Shown here: positions 31,893 through 41,500 of the stretch, one piece after another
Numbering within the stretch: the stretch's first letter is position 1
Layout: each line of letters begins with the position of its first letter
Assembly (NCBI GenBank): GCA_028752905.1
Contig: JAQNBH010000009.1
Coordinates: forward strand, 46,237,165-46,301,164
Length of the DNA stretch: 64,000 nt
Origin: Cladorhizidae sp. MBARI D1340-BT2
Taxonomy: Eukaryota > Porifera > Demospongiae > Poecilosclerida > Cladorhizidae
Direction of reading: 5' to 3'
The notes under the pieces: model-generated
Databases searched by the model: none
The model's input: the letters and a program-made list of their open reading frames with translations, nothing else
Told to the model about the DNA's origin: nothing
Program-made: the position numbers and the translations under genes

Positions 31893-33940
31893 TTAGTGAA
31901 ATGGCCAAGCCCATAAGCCACATCTCCTGGCCATGCCCCTAAGTTTTAACTTTGCCCTCAATGGCCACTCACACAGAGGGTGCAGGGAGGGTGGAACCAG
32001 AGGAAATAGGGTTAACTTGACGTAAAGACATGGCCAGGGTTTGAACCCAGAAGTTACAGCCTGGCAAGGCCATGCACCAACATTTATCTTTGTCCTCAGT
32101 AGCCACTCACAGGGATGATCCAGGGAGGATGCAACACTCACACAGATGACCCAGGGAGTGTGCAACACTCACACAGATGACCCAGGGAGTGTGCAACACT
32201 CACACAGATGATCCAGGGAGGATGCAACACTCACACAGATGACCCAGGGAGGGTGCAACACGCACACAGATGACCCAGGGAGTGTACAACACTCACACAG
32301 ATGACCCAGGGAGTGTGCAACACTCACACAGATGACCCAGGGAGTGTGCAACACTCACACAGATGATCCAGGGAGGATGCAACACTCACACAGATGACCC
32401 AGGGAGTGTGCAACACTCACACAGATGATCCAGGGAGGATGCAACACTCACACAGATGACCCAGGGAGTGTGCAACACTCACACAGATGATCCAGGGAGG
32501 GTGCAACACTCACACAGATGATCCAGGGAGGATGCAACACTCACACAGATGACCCAGGGAGGGTGTGACACTCACACAGATGATCCAGGGAGGGTGTGAC
32601 ACTCACAGGGATGACCCAGGGAGTGTGCAACACTCACACAGATGACCCAGGGAGTGTGCAACACTCACACAGATGATCCAGGGAGGGTGTGACACTCACA
32701 CAGATGATCCAGGGAGGGTGTGACACTCACAGGGATGACCCAGGGAGGGTGCAACACTCACACAGATGATCCAGGGAGGGTGCAACACTCACAGGGATGA
32801 TCCAGGGAGGATGCAACACTCACACAGATGACAGGGAGGGTGCAACACCCACACAGATGATCCAGGGAGGGTGCAACACGCACACAGATGATCCAGGGAG
32901 GGTGCAACACGCACACAGATGACCCAGGGAGGGTGCAACACGCACACAGATGATCCAGGGAGGGTGCAACACGCACACAGATGACCCAGGGAGGGTGCAA
33001 TACTCACACAGATGACCCAGGGAGGGTGCAACACTCACAGGGATGATCCAGGGAGGGTGCAACACTCACAGGGATGATCCAGGGAGGGTGAAACACTCAC
33101 ACAGATGACCCAGGGAGGATGCAACACTCACACAGATGACCCAGGGAGGGTGCAACACTCACAGGGATGATCCAAGGAGGGTGAAACACTCACACAGATG
33201 ATCCAGGGAGTGTGCAACACCCACACAGATGATCCAGGGAGTGTGCAACACCCACACAGATGATCCAGGGAGGGTGCAACACCCACACAGATGATCCAGG
33301 GAGGATGCAACACTCACACAGATGATCCAGGGAGGATGCAACACTCACACAGATGACCCAGGGAGGGTGTGACACTCACACAGATGATCCAGGGAGGGTG
33401 TGACACTCACAGGGATGATCCAGGGAGGATGCAACACCCACACAGATGATCCAGGGAGGGTGCAACACGCACACAGATGATCCAGGGAGGATGCAACACC
33501 CACACAGATGATCCAGGGAGGATGCAACACTCACACAGATGACCCAGGGAGGGTGAAACACTCACACAGATGATCCAGGGAGTGTGCAACACCCACACAG
33601 ATGATCCAGGGAGTGTGCAACACCCACACAGATGATCCAGGGAGTGTGCAACACCCACACAGATGATCCAGGGAGTGTGCAACACCCACACAGATGATCC
33701 AGGGAGGATGCAACACTCACACAGATGACCCAGGGAGGGTGCAATACTCACACAGATGACCCAGGGAGGGTGCAACAGTCACAGGGATGATCCAAGGAGG
33801 GTGAAACACTCACACAGATGATCCAGGGAGTGTGCAACACCCACACAGATGATCCAGGGAGGGTGCAACACCCACACAGATGATCCAGGGAGTGTGCAAC
33901 ACCCACACAGATGATCCAGGGAGGGTGTGACAGGGGGGAG
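31893..33940. repeat. Minisatellite, 31-bp unit, about 58 copies, in aGPCR intron
   Basis: The core array runs from about 32105 to 33935. The unit is cacacagatgatccagggag followed by ggtgcaacact, with a common GATGACCC variant. Other variants are tcacaggg at the start and gtgtgacact at the end. Because 31 is not a multiple of three, each frame cycles through all phases every 93 bp. Most - strand frames remain open, producing C- and P-rich phantom ORFs. The array sits wholly within the intron between exons 34331-34444 and 31623-31717. Confidence 0.95.
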
Positions 33941-34330
33941 TGGGGTAAGTCAACCAGGAAAGGGACATTGGCAAGGCTTTTGCTTATAGGCCACACACCC
34001 AGGCTCCCTAAGTTTTAAAACAGTCATAGTGGCCAAACAAAGACAGATACGACCATGGAGAGTGACTATGGATAACTTAACCAGGTGAAGAACATAGGCA
34101 GGGTGCCCCTTGGCCATGCCACACTCCCAAAATCTTTAAAACCGCCATAATGGCCAAACTAGATACAGGGTCAGTACTTTAATCTTTCTATCTTTGTCTC
34201 AATGGGTGCTTGTGTATAGGGTTAATGCATGAAGTAAGGTTATACATGAAAAATGAGTATAAGCACATCGCAAGTGCTAGCCAAAAGATGGTCCAAAGGG
34301 CTGCTTTTGTGGCTAGTAAATAAAACTCAC

Positions 34331-34444
34331 CGAGGCATTTCCAGCAGCTTGCATGAGATTCTTATCGATGATGTCTGAAATTAGGAAGACATCTACCTCT
34401 TCTAGCTGTGCAGTCCTTGTGTCATATATAATGCCATCCAAATC
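34331..34444 (-). CDS. Adhesion GPCR exon: GAIN, first helices
   Basis: This 114-nt exon is 38 codons in phase 0. It reads DLDGIIYDTRTAQLEEVDVF then LISDIIDKNLMQAAGNAS. The acceptor is tgggacag and the donor gtgagt. The preceding exon ends in CNRSSN, just after the hormone-receptor-like domain, so this begins the GAIN domain. Confidence 0.82.
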
Positions 34445-34534
34445 CTGTCCCATTAAAAACAAAAAATCATTTATTGTCCAGAGTGACAAGTTGTAGGTGT
34501 ACAACCAACCACATGTTCTGATGAGCACACTCAC

Positions 34535-34782
34535 ATTGGAAGATCGATTGCAGACTTTTATTGCCACTGCAGAAATCTTGCATGGTGACTTATCTGATTC
34601 CATCCAGTGAATTCCATTAACAAAGTTTCCAGCACAGTTACGAGTAGCTTGTCGGTTGATTTTCCCCGATCTGCAAGGACAAGTCTGCATCACAGTTTCT
34701 CTGGTGCCAGCTGTCATCCAATTCAGTACACCCAAGATTTGGCCGTCAATAATGACTTCTTCTCTTTCCTTATCGCAGCCAT
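34535..34782 (-). CDS. Adhesion GPCR exon: hormone-receptor-like domain
   Basis: It reads GCDKEREEVIIDGQILGVLN, WMTAGTRETVMQTCP, then ATRNCAGNFVNGIHWMES and SPC...KVCNRSSN. The spacing W..T..G....T.CP......A.R.C.....G..W......C matches the HormR/HRM domain found just before GAIN in many adhesion GPCRs. The acceptor is catgctag, phase 1; the donor is gtgagt. Confidence 0.75.
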
Positions 34783-34864
34783 CTAGCATGTATGCATGCA
34801 CATGAGCACCAATGAATAGGAATGTGGTCTGCAGAATGTGCACGTGTATTAGAGAGTGACATAC

Positions 34865-35028
34865 CAAATCTTGTAACCTGGTCCGTTAATACTTGAAGAC
34901 CCATCACATTCAGTCTCCCTGACAGCAGCATTATTTGTTTAACAAGCCCTCCCACAATGTAGGGAGGGTCTGTGGTGATGCTACTATTGGAGTTGATGGT
35001 CACCAAGAGAGAGTACTCACCAGCTTCG
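34865..35028 (-). CDS. Adhesion GPCR exon: linker between Ig and HormR
   Basis: This 164-nt exon reads NEAGEYSLLVTINSNSSITT, PPYIVGGLVKQIMLLSGRLN and VMGLQVLTDQVTRF. It contains beta-strand-like and helical stretches and one N-glycosylation sequon (NSS). I do not recognise a named domain. A SEA-like or other short module is possible. Splice phases match both neighbours. Confidence 0.75.
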
Positions 35029-35083
35029 CTGCAATGCAACAGTTGTCATTTCAACAGAATGGTGCAGTTATACCAAGACTCAC

Positions 35084-35564
35084 TTATTGTAAATTCTTGA
35101 GGTTTTAATTTGGTAGATGGCAAGAGACTCTGCAGAATCTTCAAACACGACCAAAGTCTGCCCCAAACCATTCAAGTCATTCACAAAGTTCATGATTGCA
35201 GACAGTACCTCAGAGTCAGTCGCATTTGTCAAGTTTTGGAATCTACCAGGTCCAGGAATTGGAATCACCAGTGGAACCACATACTGCACAACATCAGTCA
35301 GACTGACGATGGCTATGCCAGATGTGACTTCTCCACCAGCATTGGTGGCACTGCAGTGGTAGAAGCCTCTGTCAGAGACTTCTACTTCCTCAAACAACAG
35401 AACACTCCCTGTTCTCTCTTGTAGCAGAATACCATTTTTATACCACTGGATTCTTGGTTGGGGATTGCCTGAAGCTTTGCAATTTAAGCTGATGCGCTGG
35501 GAGAGTCTGGAACGTTGATTCACAGGCACTTCTGTATAAACAGGCTTGCTAGGAGTAGTTTCAC
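35084..35564 (-). CDS. Adhesion GPCR exon: membrane-proximal Ig domain
   Basis: The Ig domain has its hallmark residues: C in RISLNCKASGNPQP, W in RIQWYKNG, and D-x-G-x-Y-x-C in VSDRGFYHCSATNAGG. After it come a proline-glycine linker and a segment with RFQNLTNATDSEVLSAIMNF. The acceptor is aacttgcag and the exon begins with GT after a phase 1 break. A single C supplied by any of the upstream module or Ig exons (all ending in phase 1) gives an in-frame join. The donor is gtgagt. Confidence 0.85.
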
Positions 35565-35650
35565 CTGCAAGTTAAAATCGTATTGATGATAGTACCATTG
35601 TGTACACTACACACACACTACACACACACACACACACACACCCTTTGGCC
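35565..35650. other. Start of long aGPCR intron
   Basis: This contains a CA-dinucleotide run (35610-35640) just upstream of the piggyBac-type element. Confidence 0.7.
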
Positions 35651-36554
35651 TTAACCCTTTCATGGATGGATTCCAGAAAGAAAATAACAATTTCAGTAAA
35701 AAATCTATATAAAATCAGGAATACATATGTGCCCCTTGTAATTGAGGTATGTGATAGCACCATTGTTTACAAACAGTGTGGTAAATTCTTAAACCACAAA
35801 CATAAATACAAACAAAAACCACATACATGAATATAATTATATCGATTATAGTGTTTATAACCTGTTTTATCAATACAAGAACATCTTTTTTTCTTTGTTT
35901 TAAAGGACACACACACTCTACAGATAACTATTATAGTGCTAGAGAAAGTTCAGAGTATCTGAGATGAAAATGATAGAGTTAGAGTAAGAACAATCACTTG
36001 GAATAGGTATTTAGCACAAAGTTTACACATGAATTTGAACAAAAAAATCTTTCCAATGGTGAACCACATGCTAATACATTACTGCAGCTACATATATACT
36101 TTCCCAAACCTGGGAAGCCTTCGTGGTCTTCCTGTCCCATGTCTTCCTCGTCAGAGAGCAGGAAATCGCTATCAGACGCAGCCTGCCTCCATGGCCAAGC
36201 TTTCCGTGGCGGTCCTGTTGGAGCTCGCGTTTTCCAGGTAAGCATAGATGCCTTCACCCTCTTCTTCCTCAGATTCATCCTCAGAAAGGGCAATATCGTA
36301 GTCTGCAACCTCAGCAAGCACTTCCTCGAGAGTAAAAAATCTTCGGACATTTTCGGGGGCGTGGCTCAACCGACTAACCCAACTAACCGCGCCTTTTTCT
36401 CTTACTTCCTGGACGTTTACGGATTTGAAATTTCTTGTGTATGTGGAGTATTAACGTAGGGTTTTTTAGATGTATAAGTTATTGCTCTACGATCAACGAG
36501 TGATTTATAGTGAGCTCCTCCGCCATATGGCGCTTACATCCGTTAAAGGGTTAA
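35651..36554 (-). mobile_element. piggyBac-type element, non-autonomous
   Basis: TTAA sits at both ends (35651-35654 and 36551-36554). The inverted ends are TTAACCCTTTCATGGATG on the left and the reverse complement of TTAACCCTTTAACGGATG on the right. TTAA target sites and CCC-type termini are typical of piggyBac. Inside, the - strand holds an acidic N-terminal transposase fragment (about 36370-36110). The catalytic core is missing. Confidence 0.75.
36110..36369 (-). pseudogene. piggyBac transposase-like N-terminal fragment
   Basis: It starts MSHAPENVRRFFTLEEVLAE and continues VADYDIALSEDESEEEEGEG. A frame change then leads to SDSDFLLSDEEDMGQEDHEG. Acidic serine/aspartate-rich starts with a [FY]-x-[LS]-E-E-V-L motif are usual in piggyBac-derived (PGBD) proteins. 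Truncated; no DDE domain. Confidence 0.5.
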
Positions 36555-37190
36555 GGTACAGGTCAAGAAGTTATGCTACACATGATCTGTTGCTATAAAA
36601 TCTTGAATGGTTGTACAATCTCTGATGATGAAAGGAATACCTGCAAAACTGCTGAAATGGCGTGTGTTTCTAGCACATGACTTGCTAACCTGCCTTATGC
36701 CACGAAAAACAGTTTGGACAGTGAAGTACTGCCTCAGTACTCACTTCTCTCTACTCTCTCAACCACTTGTCGTTGGGGTATATACTCTCCAGACAACTTG
36801 AAGATTGCCTCTATGGCCAATTCGTTACTTATGTCTATCAACACCAAGTGGTTGCAGTTATATTACTGGCCACATTATGCTCAGCTGCCACCCACAGGAT
36901 ACAAACTAAACACTTCTTTGAAAGATGACTGTCATCCATCCAAGACATAATATTATACGTAACCAAGGCAGAGTCTACATTAGGATAAAGAGGTCGTCTG
37001 CTCAGCCATCCTCTGTATAGCTAGTTACACATCATCTCCCTAATGGACACCCCACAAACTTGAAGGCAGTGGCATTCATAGGCGATGCACCAAAGAGTAG
37101 AGTAGGCAAGACAACAAGATTGAGGATACAGAGTTTGGTGCAAGTTTAGATCCTTCGATGGTACACAGTAAATGAAAGACCTTGGCAGCC
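36555..37190. other. Unassigned intronic sequence
   Basis: No gene or repeat family is recognised between the piggyBac-type element and the start of similarity to the tandem units near 37190. Confidence 0.5.
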
Positions 37191-37279
37191 TTGCAGATAA
37201 TTGTTCTGTTGCAAAATGATAAAGGTTCTTGGAGGCCGGTATATAGCCTTTGCATCTTGATATATGATGGACAATGAAT

Positions 37280-37610
37280 GAAAATTGAAAAGGAGACACT
37301 AGTCGCAATTTGGGCTTGTGAAAATTCACTTATACATCCTCGAGGAGTTTACTGTTGAAACGGATCATAAACCCCTTGTCCCTCTCCTAGAGTTGAAGAA
37401 CTTATATAGTTTCCAACCAAGAATCTACTACATGTATTACTGGATTGATCCAGCTACATAATCATTCATATCCCAGGAAAGGAGCTAAACACAGCAGACA
37501 TTTTGTTATAAGTAACCATCTTATATCCCAGAAGTGACACAACAACGATGCGCAAGAAGCTAAACATTTGGTGCAAGTCATCATTAACGAACTTCCAGAA
37601 AGTAAGGAGC
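37280..37610 (+). pseudogene. gypsy RNase H remnant in unit C
   Basis: On the + strand EFTVETDHKPLVPLLELKN is followed by IPEVTQQRC-like text, with stops in between. TDHKPL is the gypsy RNase H signature. It is a short fossil shared by all three tandem units (also about 50040-50370 and 58960-59290), so it was present before duplication. Confidence 0.65.
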
Positions 37611-37959
37611 AATAATTGTTCCCCCACAGTGATGGACTAGTGTGGACTTGGGTGGCAAGACAAAGGTCAATGCATTAACACTGCCCTCAAATTGTAGTGG
37701 CCAGCACAAAGTGAACTTGGCAAGAAATAGGATGCATGGTGGGTAATCAGGGTATAGAGCAGTTCTGACTGTTAGCTTGAAGCAACATGGACATGGCGCC
37801 AATATATCTTCCACAAGATCATAAGCCAGGGATTGGAATCAAGCATGATAATGACCAAGCCCAGACTCGCAATTGGGAACACTGGGCAGTTCCTGGTGGG
37901 CAAGTGATTAAAATGGACAGATGTCTAAATTAATGGGCATGTGCCTAAAATAATGAAGG

Positions 37960-38397
37960 TGTTCGGGCACGGATCTCCTTCCCTCTCAAGAAACTTCTGC
38001 AATCTGAAAGTAATCTCAACCATGTCTCATTTGAACTAATTCATTTCCATTAACACTCTTATCAATGCTTTATGTATGTATGTCTCTCCACTCACATGAT
38101 CTTTTCTCACTTCCAAATATGGACATTGCATTCTCCTCACACCTTTTAGTTTACCAATCAGATCCCTCCATTCACTTCTATAAAACCCCTTTGAGTTCTA
38201 TCCCACCTCAGATAACTGTCTTGATTTACTTGTTCAAGTAGTGTCTCTGCTCTATTCGATTATGAATTAACCTCACCTTCATTCAAGCCTCTAAGACTTA
38301 GAGCCAGGGAGAGCCTTTGCTGAATTCTCAGACCTCAAACTATAAGACTTACAACCTGATAGGGGAAAACAAAGAGGGCAACCTTCCTGTTCGTACA
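37960..38397 (+). repeat. BEL 5' LTR
   Basis: It runs TGTTCGGGCACGG to GTTCGTACA. A TATA box candidate (TATAAAA) is at 38179-38185, within the LTR, with transcription expected shortly after it. Confidence 0.93.
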
Positions 38398-38404
38398 TCT
38401 TTTC

Positions 38405-38421
38405 TGGTCCTTCGAGCCGGA
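38405..38421 (+). promoter_or_regulatory. BEL primer binding site (tRNA-Tyr type)
   Basis: TGGTCCTTCGAGCCGGA starts 7 nt after the 5' LTR. It is complementary to CCA plus the acceptor/T-stem end of a typical metazoan tRNA-Tyr (TCCGGCTCGAAGGA). Confidence 0.75.
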
Positions 38422-38554
38422 TCTCCTGAAGCAGCCACCTCACTCTCCAGCTATTCGGAACTCTATTCAACTCTACTCAACTCTCTTCATCCGTCCATCT
38501 CCATCCTCAACAAGCTAAGTTGTCTAACTGACTTGTTCTCTCTTATCCTGTAGT

Positions 38555-41500
38555 ATGTCCTTCAGCGGAGCCACTCCTCTCGACTTGAGGGAGCTCCGAC
38601 GCATGCGCAGGACCCTCACCAAGGAGGTGCAGATGACCAGGGCCGAGTTGTCTCCACTCAAGTCCCAACCACCTCAGTCCTATTCAAACCGACTCCTCAC
38701 CAGTTCCAAGGATTCTGTCCAAGAAGCCCTCAAGGACTTCAAGGAGACAGTAGACAGAGTCAACACTCTCAGGCAAGAAGAAGATGAGAATGCTCTGACT
38801 CTTGAGCCTGACGATGAGTACACAGCCTTCAGAACCTTCAAGAAGGAAGGCAATGCAGTGTTCGATCTGATTGACGAACTGAAGGTCTCCAAACACCTTG
38901 CCGAGAATCTCATTCACCTCAGAGGACTCACAGAACAACTCCAAGAGACTCTGGATGAAGATTCTTCACTCAACCAGTCGGATGATGTCGATAATGCTTG
39001 CAAGATTCTCGATTCCATTTCAAGTGACATCTCCCACCTTGCCTTAGATCCTGGCCACAACCTCTCCAGAGAGAACAATTCTCTCACCAAGGTGTTCCGT
39101 CGACTTCGGACAGACATCAATACCAGGCACACGGCAACCCTCACTCGAGTCTCGGCAGACACTTCTCTCAGCTCAACCGATACCAGCTCATGCAAGCTAC
39201 CCAAACTTGACTTACCCAAATTTGATGGAGACATCATGAACTGGGCCTCATTCTGGAGAGAGTTTGAGAGCAATGTCGATAGCAAGACCAACCTGAGCCA
39301 ATCTGACAAACTGTCATACCTTCGCAAGGCCATGGCAGATGCCGAGGTAGATGAGCTCCTCAAGTCAGGCACTGACAATCCTGACTTTTACCCGGAAATA
39401 GTGGAACGCATCAAGGTTCGTTTCCACAGACCTCGTGAGATCCACAAGATCTACTGTCTCCGACTCGCTCAGCACCCCAAACTTCTATACTATCGGAAGG
39501 AGATGCAAGACGGATTGGACAAGCTCAAGTCCATAATCTGCAGTCTGAGGAGATCGGGACAGTATGATGGTGACTCCATTGCCTATTCACTCATATCCGA
39601 CCTCATTCCTCAATCAGTGATGTCAATCTGGGAGCAACATTCAAAGAAGCTCAAGGGAGTGCCACCGGTCGACAAGCTCTTTGACTATGTTCAAGATCAT
39701 GTCGAAGCTATGGACTCTACTCTATGTCCTCTTGCCAAACTTCCAAACCATCCAGACAAGAAGCCTGTCAAACAAAGGGCTTTTAAGGTGCCTAACCATG
39801 CTACTTCACCTGTTGTGTCTTCGTTCAGATATGAATGCTTTCTGTGTGCGCCGGACAAACATCCTCTCTATTCCTGTCCGAAGTGGGAAGCTCTCACTGT
39901 TCCACAACGGCTCACTCATATACACGAAAGGAACATGTGTCACAATTGTCTGTCCATTGGACACATTGCTGCTGACTGCCGGAGCTCCTATACTTGCAGA
40001 GTCTGCCGGCAGAAGCACCACTCCACCATCCACCAGGAGCAGACAATCACTCCCTCCTACTTCAACATCACCTGGTCAGAACATCCTCCCAAGGCACTTC
40101 TGATGACCGTTAACCTGCTCATTCATTCCCCCTCCGGTCAAATGCTCAAGGCAAGAGCACTCATTGACCCTGGAGCAGGACTCAGCATGCTGTCCAGTCG
40201 CATGGTCAAGCTGCTGAATCTGCCTACCTTTCCAGCCAACATCTCGTTCATCGCTGTTCAAGGCACCATTTGCAAGACGTCCAAACATCGGACCCAGTTG
40301 GCCATCTCTCCTCTGGATGAAAGGGCCAAGAAGCTAGAATGTGAAGCCGCAGTAGTCGACACTGTAACCCACGACCTGCCCTTCACAGAGATGTCTTCCT
40401 TGCCAAAGCTCCAACATCTACAAGGACTTCCATTGGCTGATGACAAGTTTCACATCCCTGGAAGAATCGATCTACTCCTCGGATCCGACATGCTCTACCA
40501 GGTTCTCACTCCCTGTGAAACCATCATTAAGGGCCATGGCAAGGTTCCAGCAGCTCAGCAGACCATCTTTGGATGGGCTGTTGCTGGAGCACTCCAACCG
40601 GACTCATCCGATTCTACTTCTGCTCCATCTATTCCACTCTTCCACACCATCACTCATGTTACAGATGATCAACTGAGTGAACAAATGAGCAGATTCTGGC
40701 AGCTGGATCAGACCAACTGTCAGCAGGCTGAGCTATCCTCAGTTGAGGAGATAGTTCAAGCCAACTACTCTGAGACTACTTCATATGATCCTACCTCATG
40801 CAGATACCGTGTAGCTCTGCCTAAAAGAGATGATCTTCCACCATTGGGAAGCAGTCGAACCCAGGCAGTGAACAGGTTCATGAACAATGAACGGTCGATC
40901 ATCCGGAAGAAAACGTGGCCACAATTCCAGCAAGTCATTCAGAGCTATCTCGACCTCAACCATGCAGAGGAAGTCCCTGCCTCTGAACTGGACAACCACC
41001 CAAGCTACTATCTGCCCATGCATGCTGTCATGAAGGACAGCAGTACGTCAACCAAGCTCAGAGTAGTCTTCGACGGCAGTGCAGTGACATCCTCCGGGGT
41101 GTCCCTCAACCAATGCCTGCTGTCTGGACCTACTCTTCACCCTTCACTCTATCAGATTCTACTCAAGTTCCGGTCGTATCCCATCGCCATATCTGCAGAC
41201 ATCAGTAAGATGTACAGGGAGGTCGAGCTAAACATCCCTGACAGAGATCTCCACCGATTCGTGTGGAGAGCAAATCCTCAGCAACCTCTGACAGACTACA
41301 GGATGACCAGGGTCACCTTTGGTGTAAGTTCATCTCCCTACCTGGCTGTCAGAACCTTGCAACAAACTGCACTCGACCATGGCGCTTCTCTCCCAACTGC
41401 AAGTTATCATGTGCATAACTCATTTTATGTCGATGATTTACTAGCAGGCGCCCAAACAAAGGAAGAGGCCCTCCAGCTCCACCACGATCTGAGGAGGCTG

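Noticed and set aside
32105..33935. CRISPR-like regular repeats
   Set aside because: The 31-bp units are head-to-tail without spacers, lie in a eukaryotic intron and vary internally. It is a minisatellite.
32169..33996. Cys/Pro-rich proteins on the - strand
   Set aside because: These open frames are only the minisatellite read in different phases. They overlap each other and lie in an intron.
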